From Mactromeris polynyma (lineage: Eukaryota; Mollusca; Bivalvia; Venerida; Mactridae), in NCBI GenBank assembly GCA_032209605.1, contig JASFXZ010000028.1, positions 3,792,941 to 3,856,940 of the forward strand: a stretch of DNA of 64,000 bases, read 5' to 3'. Both the position numbers and the translations under genes were made by a program. Of the stretch, positions 10,301 to 21,483 are shown piece after piece; position 1 is the first letter of the stretch, and each line of letters opens with the position of its first letter. The notes under the pieces are model-generated. The model ran no database searches. It saw only the letters and a program-made list of their open reading frames with translations, and had not been told where the DNA came from.

Positions 10301-12809
10301 TATGTGGTGAGAGAATAAAATATACTACAGGAATATGTGGTGAGAGAATAAAATATACTACAGGAATAGGTGGTGAGAGAATAAAATATACTACAGGAAT
10401 ATGTGGTGAGAGAATAAAATATACTACAGGAATATGTGGTGAGAGAATAAAATATACTACAGGAATATGTGGTGAGAGAATAAAATATACTACAGGAATA
10501 TGTGGTGAGAGAATAAAATATACTACAGGAATATGTGGTGAGAGAATAAAATATACTACAGGAATAGGTGGTGAGAGAATAAAATATACTACAGGAATAT
10601 GTGGTGAGAGAATAAAATATACTACAGGAATAGGTGGTGAGAGAATAAAATATACTACAGGAATATGTGGTGAGAGAATAAAATATACTACAGGAATATG
10701 TGGTGAGAGAATAAAATATACTACAGGAATATGTGGTGAGAGAATAAAATATACTACAGGAATATGTGGTGAGAGAATAAAATAATGTACATAAATCATC
10801 AGATTTACAGCATCCATAAGTATTAGGAATGACTGCTGTTATGTTATATAGAATATATAGAATAAAAAAGCAACCAATGAATTTAATACCATAAATTCAT
10901 TTATACATTGTTTACTTTTTTCATTGACGTGTATCGACTTGAGAGAAATAAACTTGACTTGTATTCAAGCACTAACACAGAGGCGGACATGTTTTGGTGT
11001 TCGATCAGACTTCTGCTGTAATAAATGAGTGCAATACTGCAGAAGAATTATTTAATCAAACGGAAAAATGTCTGTAAATTACTTGACGTGTACCGGAAGT
11101 TGATTTATTTAAAACCTCATCCGTTACGCATCGAATGTTATTCTTATTAATTATGTTTGGTGTCCAAAAGTCGAGATCAATATCCAACGTGATCTACATT
11201 TCGTCAACTTGAAGATAAACGAGATTGACTGCTCTGTGTATGATGGAAAAGTTCCACATTCGGCTGGCCGCTAATAATCTGCACCACAGACATTAATCGG
11301 AATTCCTCAAAAATCTGTGTGTTGACATTAGATGAGACACTGATAGACGATCAATAGGCATCAGCAATTTGAGCATTTGATAACACCCCTGACTTATTCA
11401 AACTATATTTACCTTCTTAATGACAGAATGTGCTTCAAGTTATTCGTCCTTAAATTGATGTAAATGGTTCACTATGATGACACACATTAAAACAATACAA
11501 ATAGGACATAGTGGTCATCTTGTCCTAACATCAGTGTGTCTATGGAACGTGTTTGAAATTGTCCTTTGCTATCAATAACACATTAAAGAAGGCCTCATAT
11601 TTGTCTGCAGAATTAGGATGGTCAGATAAGAATTGCTTCACAGACATACGCAAGTCTGCAACTATTGTTGCTGTACACATGATGTTGTTACATACAAAAC
11701 GTACCTGCAGGATGCGGACGGACAATTCGTGATTGGACTTTATAATTGTACGCTTAATAACAATAGCAGATGGACAAACTAACCTGCTTCTGCTGTCCTC
11801 TGTTACCATAATGTCACAGCGGACTCATTTGCTATATTTAGTTTCGGCTTTCTTTATTGTTAATAAAAAAATGGACCGACCATGTACGATATGCTCACGA
11901 AACTTGATACTACATTCGTATTCGGCGAAGTCGCCGTATAAAATATTCATTTATATATTTCTATATAAATATATTCATATAAACTGTCAGATAAGAAGAA
12001 AACGATTCTTGCCTGCTACAAGCCATGCCAGATTGACAACCACACCAAATATGGCAGTAATAAAGGCAACTCGCATTGTAAAGGAAGACTCCTTTTCTTG
12101 GTTATGTCCCTTGCTGAACGATTGTCGGAGAGAACTCAGTAAAACTGGGAGACATCCACTGATAACAATGTACACCGGAATCATATCTTTGGATGGACAA
12201 CTGTTTATATACTCTGATCCTAGAAATCAAATTACATAACACATGTAGGTCACTCAATGAATGTTGATTAAAAATACAAAACACGTGCATTCTCAATTTG
12301 AGATTATAACCAACTGAATGCTTCTAGTAATTCAGCGAGTTATCTCACTTCAAATGTCTCATCGATCAGAACACCTTGTCGATCAGGTTGTATGTATGGT
12401 GTCAAAGTTTGCGAGAACACCTTGTCGATCAGGTTGTATGTATGGTGTCAAAGTTTGCGAGAACACCTTGTCGATCAGGTTGTATGTATGGTGTCAAAGT
12501 TTGCGAGAACACCTTGTCGATCAGGTTGTATGTATGGTGTCAAAGTTTGCGAGAACACCTTGTCGATCAGGTTACATGTATGGTGTCAAAGTTTGCGAGA
12601 ACACCTTGTCGATCAGGTTGTATGTATGGTGTCAAAGTTTGCGAGAATATAATAAACAACAAGTTTACAGTTTAATACCATAAAATCAGTGATAATCATT
12701 AAATGTGAATTTGTAGCTGGGTAATGACGTCACTTACCAACTATAACTTTTGTGGCAGAAAATCCCACACCAGCAACAGCAGTAAATAAAAGACTGACAC
12801 ACCCACGTC
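6808..12809 (-). CDS. four-pass membrane protein, TMEM272-like (partial, 3 exons)
   Basis: Minus-strand gene joined from 12738-12809, 12013-12219 and 6808-7301. The joined frame is open, and both joins are phase 1 and rebuild a Gly codon. The product has four hydrophobic segments. TM1 is in the 72-bp exon. TM2 (IPVYIVISG) and TM3 (ending NLAWLVAG) are in the second exon. TM4 (FAVVIIDWIFVFFGVIYF) is near the C-terminus. The order 'TM1, then Gly and a Cys-Pro pair, then IPVYIV, then NLAW-x2-AG' resembles the TMEM272-like family of small animal membrane proteins, whose function is not established. The TM3-TM4 loop is unusually long (about 105 residues), Ser/Thr-rich, and has seven N-x-S/T sequons, so it is probably extracellular. 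The N-terminal cytosolic exon was not found. The gene structure is fairly secure; the family name is an inference from remembered motifs. Confidence 0.65.
7302..7511. other. intron sequence, no feature
   Basis: AT-rich unique DNA between the last exon and the 16-bp array. Nothing else is seen. Confidence 0.6.
7512..9460. repeat. 16-bp minisatellite, about 120 units
   Basis: Units follow AGATAGATCAAACATC and AGATCAGACATCAGGG. The left half is mainly the AGATAGATCAAACATC type. The right half is mainly the GGGAGATCAGACATTA type, so the array is compositionally zoned. It lies in the large intron of the membrane-protein gene. Confidence 0.97.
9623..10785. repeat. 33-bp minisatellite, about 35 units
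   Basis: The unit contains GGAATATGTGGTGAGAGAAT with one common T/G variant (ATATGTGG or ATAGGTGG). The period is exactly 33 bp with no indels. Because 33 is divisible by three, one minus-strand frame stays open for about 420 codons, an 11-residue repeat (VVYFILSPHIP). The array is inside an intron, so I do not call it a gene. Confidence 0.96.
10786..12012. other. unique intron sequence with one unassigned open frame
   Basis: About 1.2 kb of non-repetitive DNA inside the large intron of the membrane-protein gene. A minus-strand open frame (11540-11809, 89 codons) has protein-like composition near its end (SVKQFLSDHPNSADKYEAFF). It could be an alternative or unrelated exon. I recognise no family, and no join to the neighbouring exons keeps the frame. 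Two donor-like sites, CAG|GTACGT and CAG|GTTAGT, lie within it. Confidence 0.4.
12013..12219 (-). CDS. TMEM272-like, middle exon (TM2 and TM3)
   Basis: The acceptor is GATTTCTAG before GATCAG. The 3' end is CTTGTAGCAG followed by GCAAGA, a GC-type donor and the only reading that keeps the frame into the last exon. It is 207 nt, entered and left in phase 1. It encodes SEYINSCPSKDMIPVYIVIS and later FITAIFGVVVNLAWLVAG. The Cys-Pro pair followed by an isoleucine-rich TM2 is the strongest family cue. Confidence 0.7.
12370..12646. repeat. 46-bp tandem repeat, 6 copies
   Basis: Six copies of a 46-bp unit starting AACACCTTGTCGATCAGGTT, almost identical (one copy has ACATG for GTATG). The array lies in the 518-bp intron between the two membrane-protein exons. 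It gives open frames in all three plus-strand frames because 46 is not divisible by three and the unit lacks stops. Confidence 0.96.
12738..12809 (-). CDS. TMEM272-like, TM1 exon
   Basis: A 72-nt exon between acceptor TTTTACAG and donor GTTG|GTAAGT. With two carried-in bases it encodes RGCVSLLFTAVAGVGFSATK and VIV, a hydrophobic segment suitable as TM1. It ends in phase 1, matching the next exon. Its upstream partner must supply one base that is not T, otherwise a stop forms; I could not identify it. Confidence 0.62.
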
Positions 12810-14601
12810 CTGTAAAATCATGGAATATGTGCAGAGAAATAATACATTAATAATTACAAACGACAATGGACGCCTATTGATAAGGTGTTACATACACACT
12901 GTCGACATCAGCAGACGTGGACATCCACATAGAAATGTACACATTAGTTCCAGTATGATTTGTTGAAATATATGTATGTTACTGTCTTTGGACAAATCAA
13001 TGGATGTGTTGAGTACGAAGAAAATGTATCACGATTGCGTGGAACCAACAAATCAGGACTAAACAAGAATATTGCCTAAAATAAGCGTCCCCTAAAGGAA
13101 GGTGTCTGAAAATAACCTCGGATGGTTGTTATAACCCATAAGCTCCTCTCCACTGACCACACTACAAGGGAATAAAGCACATGTTCCCTTGTTTGTATAA
13201 TAAATCTAGGTACTAGAAGTTCATGTTTTGATAGAGTAGTATAAAATTCATACCAATTGCTGACTGAAAGCTAACCGAATCCCTTCGATTCAGCGGCATT
13301 ATTCCGTTATGATACACCTCACTTCGGAAATATTCGCTCTTTTCCGGACAACACTAGCTATCTCCGTCACCGATGTTAATGGTCACACTGATGGCACTTA
13401 CAATATTCCATACTGGGTAACAGTACATCGGATCAGAAACCTATATAAATATAATATTATTAAGACTAATAATAACAATCCTGAAAGTGTCAGTTAAATA
13501 ACTCCATACTGTGCATTACGAAGCATAGACATTATTTGATATCCAATTACATAAGCGACTATGGCAGTAAAATGTCTCAGATCAATATAAATTTGGCAAT
13601 TCGCCGTTCGTAAAGAATGGCTTGAACAATTATTTCAGTCCACATTTTGTCTGAATTGGAAGACTTTAGCATTCCGATTTATGTACATGTATACATTATT
13701 CATTCTCAATACTTTCATTGGTACAAGAGGGTTCTGACAGTCGCGTACACACGTCTTGGAATGTTAGAGAACATGAAACTTTGCTCAGAGAGATTGAGAA
13801 CGCCTGGAGGTGAAACGCGTTCGTATTTATCGGTTTTACAGTCAAACTATTACTATTACGTCTACGACAATCAAAATTAATTCTGTTTTAATGATAGTAT
13901 TTCAAATGATTAACGTTTTATAATGCTACATTTCTTAAGGCTGTTGAAGTGCACAAGCTTTATAATTTATACATATGTGTGTCACAGTCATCACTGATTC
14001 AGAGTATGTGAATTTTTAAGGGAAAACGGCGATGTTAAATGTCTGACTTACAGAAAATATCAGAACCATGAGGTTTACAACCGGCATTCTCAGAGAATAT
14101 CTCATGACTTATAAATATTCCCCATAATTTATATTTGACAGTCTGTCATCTTTGCATACCATGATACAGTAAAGGCTGGTAAAAAAGTAAAGCGGAAATT
14201 TAGAATTTTAAAGTGTACCATCATAGAACATAATTCGAGGGTTCAGTGCAAGACTATACTAACTCCTATGTATTTATATAGTAGTTAGTATAGTCTTGCA
14301 CTGAACCCTCGAATTATAGTGATATTTAGCGCTGGATGAAAAAAAGGCGACGTTTGGAAGTTAAAGCTTTGACCAAAAGAAATTCTTTAAAATGAAACTA
14401 CTTAGAAAAGAAGAGTTCTCTGTCGCCAGCCTGTCGTCCGTCAATCACAGCATTGCATTTTAATTCACCCTTATTTAAATCTTAACAAAGTGTACATGGA
14501 TATAAGAAGCAAGATAACACATACATCAAGCTATTCACCTAACTCAAACCTCAACATCACTCCAAGATCAGGACATATTGTCTGATATCGGTCTTATATT
14601 C
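12810..14601. other. unique DNA, probable 5' intron of the membrane-protein gene
   Basis: No array and no convincing exon. Minus-strand GTAAGT donor-like sites occur, for example at 14046-14051, but a direct join to the TM1 exon would create a stop. Apart from the hairpin at 14230-14317, I see nothing definite. Confidence 0.5.
14230..14317. mobile_element. 88-bp perfect hairpin, MITE-like
   Basis: Two perfect 35-bp inverted arms (14230-14264 and 14283-14317) flank an 18-nt loop. The outer arm reads TAATTCGAGGGTTCAGTGCA. Terminal TA on both sides would fit a TA target duplication of a Tc1/mariner-type MITE, but it could also be part of the arms. A diverged copy lies at 44077-44144. Confidence 0.85.
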
Positions 14602-16040
14602 GTCAACCCAAACTTTTTGTCGGGTGGGTCGTAGTGTCAACCCAAACATTATGACGGGTGGGTCGTAGCGTCATCCCAAACATTATGTCGGGTGGGTCGT
14701 AGCGTCAACCCAAACATTATGTCGGGTGGGTCGTAGCGTCATCCCAAACATTATGTCGGGTGGGTCGTAGTGTCAACCCAAACATTATGTCGGGTGGGTC
14801 GTAGCGTCATCCCAAACATTATGTCGAATGGGTCGTAGCGTCAACCCAAACATTATGTCGGGTGGGTCGTAGCGTCAACCCAAACATTACGTCGGGTGGG
14901 TCGTAGCGTCATCCCAAACATTATGTCGGGTGGGTCGTAGCGTCAACCCAAACATTATGTCGGATGGGTCGTAGCGTCATCCCAAACATTACGTCGGGTG
15001 GGTCGTAGTGTCATCCCAAACATTATGTCGGGTGGGTCGTAGTGTCAACCCAAACATTATGTCGGGTGGGTCGTAGCGTCATCCCAAACATTATGTCGAA
15101 TGGGTCGTAGCGTCAACCCAAACATTATGTCGGGTGGGTCGTAGCGTCAACCCAAACATTACGTCGGGTGGGTCGTAGCGTCATCCCAAACATTATGTCG
15201 GGTGGGTCGTAGCGTCAACCCAAACATTATGTCGGATGGGTCGTAGCGTCATCCCAAACATTACGTCGGGTGGGTCGTAGTGTCAACCCAAACATTATGT
15301 CGGGTGGGTCGTAGCGTCATCCCAAACATTATGTCGAATGGGTCGTAGCGTCAACCCAAACATTATGTCGGGTGGGTCGTAGCGTCAACCCAAACATTAC
15401 GTCGGGTGGGTCGTAGCGTCAACCCAAACATTACGTCGGGTGGGTCGTAGCGTCATCCCAAACATTACGTCGGATGGGTCGTAGCGTCAACCCAAACATT
15501 ATGTCGGGTGGGTCGTAGCGTCATCCCAAACATTACGTCGGGTGGGTCGTAGCGTCATCCCAAACATTACGACGGATGGGTCGTAGCGTCATCCCAAACA
15601 TTATGTCGGGTGGGTCGTAGCGTCATCCCAAACATTACGTCGGATGGGTCGTAGCGTCAACCCAAACTTTATGTCGGGTGGGTCGTAGCGTCAATCACAA
15701 CTTTATGTCGGGTGGGTCGTAGAGTCAACCCAAACATTATGTCGGGTGGGTCGTAGCGTCAATCACAACTTTATGTCGGGTAGGTCGTAGCGTCAAACCA
15801 AACTTTATGTCGAGTGGGTCGTAGCGTCAACCCAAACTTTATGTCGGGTGTGTCGTAGCGTCAACCCAAACTTTATGTCGGGTGGGTCATAGCGTCAATC
15901 ACAACTTTATGTCGAGTGGGTCGTAGCGTCAATCACAACTTTATGTCGAGTGGGTCGTAGCGTCAACCCAAACATTATGTCGGGTGGGTCGTAGCGTCAA
16001 CCCAAACATTATGTCGGGTGGATCGTATCGTCAACCCAAG
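14602..16040. repeat. 34-bp minisatellite, about 42 units
   Basis: The unit starts GTCGGGTGGGTCGTAGCGTC, followed by AACCCAAACATTAT or ATCCCAAACATTAC. The rare variant ATGTCGAATG recurs at 14821, 15093 and 15331, that is 272 and 238 bp apart (8 and 7 units). Blocks of several units have therefore been copied together. The right end is more diverged (AATCACAACTTTATG variants). Confidence 0.96.
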
Positions 16041-18364
16041 TTTTTTCGATCTCGATTTGGCCCGAAGTGCCGAGAAGGTTTCTAGAAGTGTTAAGGAAGG
16101 ACACGGAAGGGTTCCAGAACATTGCGAAGACATGCCGAAACATCCCGATTTTGCGAATTCCGCTTTCGGGAACCCTTCGGGGGCTTAGTGGATGGCAGGT
16201 CTAACATAAAGCATGCATCAGACCCACACATAGCATGCACTTTGTACACAACCAATTACTTTCCTGCGATGATGTTTACTTGAAATATTGAACTCAGCAA
16301 CAAATGAATCATTGCTTTTTTATATTTGTACAAATTACGGGGAAATGTTTTCCCGTGAGATAAATGTGTACAGAAAATACTTACAGCACATATGCTTTAT
16401 ACAATGTTTGTAAAGTATTCGAAACGTTCGTTGATATTTGATCGTTAATCCGGAGATCTAGAGCTTTAAAGATCGATATAAGTTCATGCCATACAATTGA
16501 CCTGACCATTGACCGGTTTGTTTGTGTAATGGATGCATTAAAGTTAACAAGCAAACTTTCCCAGATCACTTATGAATATACATGGTTCCATTTGAAGTTG
16601 GTAGTCTAAATTCAGAATATTGAATTCTAGTTAATGAACATAAATAAGTAAAGAAATATTCCTATCTGTACCTAATATCAGAGAGTTCCAAGGTTATACA
16701 AGGATACCTTCAACTCATATTAGCAAACTTAAAGCATGTTCAACCCTCGGAGATTGTACGACCATGGACTGTCATCTACATTCTGTCACCCCCTATAACA
16801 TGCTACAACTGATTGATGGTACTCGAAATTTTATCTAAGGTTTTCGTATCGGTCAAAAACCTGAACATTCTTCATCAATCGTTTTACATCAGTCAGCGAT
16901 TAGTATCATAAATACTGATTGATATTTTCATCTCGTTTTGTACTTGATTTGATTGTTTGAAGTGCATGTAATACTCGCTCGGCGCACATTGTATGATCCT
17001 ATTTCTCATCACGATAAGGAAGGTCACACGCGGGCTTTGTTACCATTACATAATTGATTACAATGATCACGACACATGTTAGTGCATACAGATAGCTTCA
17101 CCAGATAGACCTACTCGATCAGTAGTCTTAAAATCCTTAAATAATTCCGAAAATGTATGTACCACTATGGGCTGACAAGTCGTATGTTAAAACAAAGGTC
17201 CAAATAGTCATGTCGGACCTAATACCAAATCATTACGTATAATATTAAATAATTCATAAAGAATTCTGAGCAAACTTATATTATATCAGGTTTTATTTTT
17301 GCACGACATTGTTGTAGTCCAGGAACAATAACATAGGATAGTTACCTTGAGTCCATTATTCCGTCGTATTTATGTATCAATAACAAGCTGGTATCATTCC
17401 TTCCAGTCAGTGAGTTTATGATTAGGTACGACAGAATAATTGTCGAGGTTATTTAAATATCACAGTGTATACATTGAACTTATACATACATACATGGATT
17501 GATACATTCAAACACGTGATCTTAACATTATATGTCGAATATAATTCATTTATAAGTTCCAATTATCTGGCGTGTTGAGGTTAACGCTGCTAGTATATTA
17601 AATATCAATCAGAATATAGTCAGCCAATTGTATGACATATATTTTCCCAATTCAAACCACACAACAAAATCAATATATAGATCTATACATGTACATTTTG
17701 TATTATAAATAGTGGGCATATTCAAGTTGTTCTGTCGAGTTATGAACGTTATGCAGACTTAAACTTTACGAACCACAGATAAGATTTCGTTCGACGTGAA
17801 CTATACCTCATTTTCTATAGACAGTACATAGAGATCTATGATTGTTCACACTTCATCGACAGACAATTTCGTCTGATACATGTATAATATTGAATACCGG
17901 TATGTCTCTATATGTGCGCCGCTGTACACTTTTCAACCACTTCTTTGATTTCCAGATAACGTCACATATGTGACAGTAAGCAATATTTGACCCATATGGC
18001 AATATGAAAACGAAGTGACCATAATTATGGAGTAAACATTGTTTCCTGCTTGCAAATAATGACATTACATTTTGCGTTTTCTTGAAATGACGTCACTTAC
18101 AGAAGATGTAGTAATTCCCATTATATTGTATCCAGCGTTCTGGTAAGACGTATCAACAGCAACTAAATGATGTAGTAGTCACAAGTTCACGGTCATACAG
18201 AACATAAATCCACATTGATAACCCTTCTATTTCTTTTTATTTTGTTTTTAAAACTATAGCGATATCATCGCAAAAATAAGTGACCAAAGCTATTTCATTC
18301 ATATTATAATTGTTTGAAAGGTCACATTGAGATATATGTTACTGTTATTAAATTTTATTACACG
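16041..18364. other. mostly unique AT-rich DNA
   Basis: The first 160 bp (to about 16200) are clearly more GC-rich than their surroundings and abut the array. The rest is AT-rich unique DNA. Short minus-strand open frames at 16381-16569 and 17853-18065 have no recognisable motif. A candidate small exon is listed at 18101-18162. Confidence 0.5.
18101..18162 (-). other. candidate small coding exon, unassigned
   Basis: On the minus strand, 62 nt lie between acceptor CATCATTTAG and donor TTCT|GTAAGT. Only one of three frames is open, giving 20 codons (AVDTSYQNAGYNIMGITTSS). The 15 bases AATGACGTCACTTAC at its donor are identical to those at the donor of the TM1 exon (12738-12809), hinting at an upstream exon of the same gene. 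A direct join to that exon would not keep the frame, so another exon would be needed. Confidence 0.25.
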
Positions 18365-21300
18365 GACCAGCGCTGATCACCGACCCCTGTCTGTCGTCGT
18401 CACTACCATTCATTGTACACAGACCATCGCTGATCATCGTCCCCCGTCTGTCGTCGTCACTACCATTCATTGTACACAGACCATCGCTGATCATCGTCCC
18501 CCGTCTGTCGTCGTCACTACCATTCATTGTACACAGACCATCGCTGATCATCGTCCCCCGTCTGTCGTCGTCACTACCATTCATTGTACACAGACCATCG
18601 CTGATCATCGTCCCCCGTCTGTCGTCGTCACTACCATTCATTGTACACAGACCATCGCTGATCATCGTCCCCCGTCTGTCGTCGTCACTACCATTCATTG
18701 TACACAGACCATCGCTGATCATCGTCTGTCGTCGTCACTACCATTCATTGTACACAGACCATCGCTGATCATCGTCCCCCGTCTGTCGTCGTCACTACCA
18801 TTCATTGTACACAGACCATCGCTGATCATCGTCTGTCGTCGTCACTACCATTCATTGTACACAGACCATCGCTTATCATCGACCCCTGTCTGTCGTCGTC
18901 ACTACCATTCATTGTACACAGACCATCACTGATCATCGTCTGTCGTCGTCACTACCATTCATTGTACACAGACCATCACTGATCATCGTCTGTCGTCGTC
19001 ACTACCATACATTGTACACAGACCCTCGCTGATCATCGTCCCCCGTCTGTCGTCGTCACTACCATTCATTGTACACAGACCATCACTGATCACCGTCTGT
19101 CGTCGTCACTACCATTCATTGTACACAGACCATCACTGATCATCGTCTGTCGTCGTCACTACCATTCATTGTACACAGACCATCACTGATCATCGTCTGT
19201 CGTCGTCACTACCATTCATTGTACACAGACCATCACTGATCATCGTCTGTCGTCGTCACTACCATTCATTCTACACAGACCATCACTGATCATCGTCTGT
19301 CGTCGTCACTACCATTCATTGTACACAGACCATCACTGATCATCGTCTGTCGTCGTCACTACCATTCATTGTACACAGACCATCACTGATCATCGTCTGT
19401 CGTCGTCACTACCATTCATTGTACACAGACCATCGCTGATCATCGTCTGTCGTCGTCACTACCATTCATTGTACACAGACCATCACTGATCATCGTCTGT
19501 CGTCGTCACTACCATTCATTGTACACAGACCATCGCTGATCATCGTCTGTCGTCGTCACTACCATTCATTGTACACAGACCATCGCTGATCATCGTCTGT
19601 CGTCGTCACTACCATTCATTGTACACAGACCAGCGCTGATCATCGTCTGTCGTCGTCACTACCATTCATTGAACACAGACCAGCGCTGATCATCGTCTGT
19701 CGTCGTCACTACCATTCATTGTACACAGACCATCGCTGATCATCGTCTGTCGTCGTCACTACCATTCATTGTACACAGACCAGCGCTGATCATCGTCTGT
19801 CGTCGTCACTACCATTCATTGTACACAGACCATCACTGATCACCGTCTGTCGTCGTCACTACCATTCATTGTACACAGACCATCACTGATCATCGTCTGT
19901 CGTCGTCACTACCATTCATTGTACACAGACCATCGCTGATCACCGACCCTTGTCTGTCGTCGTCACTACCATACATTGTACATAGATCATCGCTGATCAC
20001 CGACCCCCGTCTGTCGTCGTCACTACCATTCATTGTACACAGACCAGCGCTGATCATCGACCCCCGTCTGTCGTCGTCACTACCATTCATTGTACACAGA
20101 CCATCGCTGATCATCGACCCCCGTCTGTCGTTGTCACTACCATTCATTGTACACAGACCATCGCTGATCATCGTCTGTCGTCGTCACTACCATTCATTGT
20201 ACACAGACCATCGCTGATCATCGTCTGTCGTCGTCACTACCATTCATTGTACACAGACAATCGCTGATCATCGTCTGTCGTCGTCACTACCATTCATTGT
20301 ACACAGACCATCGCTGATCACCGTCTGTCGTCGTCACTACCATTCATTGTACACAGACCATCGCTGATCACCGACTCCCGTCTGTCGTCGTCACTACCAT
20401 TCATTGTACACAGACCATCGCTGATCACCGACTCCCGTCTGTCGTCGTCACTACCATTCATTGTACACAGACCATCGCTGATCATCGTCTGTCGTCGTCA
20501 CTACCATTCATTGTACACAGACCATCGCTGATCATCGTCTGTCGTCGTCACTACCATTCATTGTACACAGACCATCGCTGATCATCGTCTGTCGTCGTCA
20601 CTACCATACATTGTACACAGACCATCGCTGATCATCGTCTGTCGTCGTCACTACCATTCATTGTACACAGACCATCACTGATCATCGTCTGTCGTCGTCA
20701 CTACCATTCATTGTACACAGACCATCGCTGATCATCGTCTGTTGTCGTCACTACCATTCATTGTACACAGACCATCACTGATCACCGTCTGTTGTCGTCA
20801 CTACCATTCATTGTACACAGACCATCGCTGATCACCGACTCCCGTCTGTCGTCGTCACTACCATTCATTGTACACAGACCATCGCTGATCATCGTCTGTC
20901 GTCGTCACTACCATTCATTGTACACAGACCATCGCTGATTATCGTCTGTCGTCGTCACTACCATTCATTGTACACAGACCATCACTGATCATCGTCTGTC
21001 GTCGTCACTACCATTCATTGTACACAGACCATCACTGATCACCGTCTGTTGTCGTCACTACCATTCATTGTACACAGACCATCATTGATCACCGACTCCC
21101 GTCTGTCGTCGTCACTACCATTCATTGTACTCAGACCATCGCTGATCACCGACTCCCGTCTGTCGTCGTCACTACCATTCATTGTACACAGACCATCGCT
21201 GATCATCGTCTGTCGTCGTCACTACCATTCATTGTACACAGACCATCACTGATCATCGTCTGTCGTCGTCACTACCATTCATTGTACACAGACCATCACT

Positions 21301-21437
21301 GATCATCGTCTGTCGTCGTCACTACCATTCATTGTACACAGACCATCGCTGATCACCGACTCCCGTCTGTCGTCGTCACTACCATACATTGTACACAGAC
21401 CATCGCTGATCATCGACCCCCGTCTGTCGTCGTCACT
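18365..21437. repeat. 50/57-bp minisatellite, about 60 units
   Basis: The unit contains GTCGTCGTCACTACCATTCA and CGCTGATCATCG. The 57-bp form carries seven extra bases after the CATCGT or CACCGA segment (CCCCCGT-type). 57-bp units run consecutively at the left end and are scattered elsewhere. 57 bp is 19 codons, so the left block is open on both strands. No gene is supported. Confidence 0.96.
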
Positions 21438-21483
21438 ATACGCTGTATATTCCTTTATCAATTGAATATTTTTTCAAATACAC

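Noticed and set aside
12318..12683. Three overlapping plus-strand open frames of 86-121 codons
   Set aside because: All three frames read the same six 46-bp copies. They lie in a short intron of a gene on the other strand.
14052..14140. Minus-strand exon ending at a good GTAAGT donor, considered as the N-terminal exon of the membrane protein
   Set aside because: A direct join to the TM1 exon gives T|GA, a stop codon. No intermediate exon was found.
16381..16569. Minus-strand 62-codon frame with a GTAAGT donor at its end
   Set aside because: A stop lies directly upstream of the frame. No acceptor inside it gives a joinable exon, and the sequence is not recognisable.
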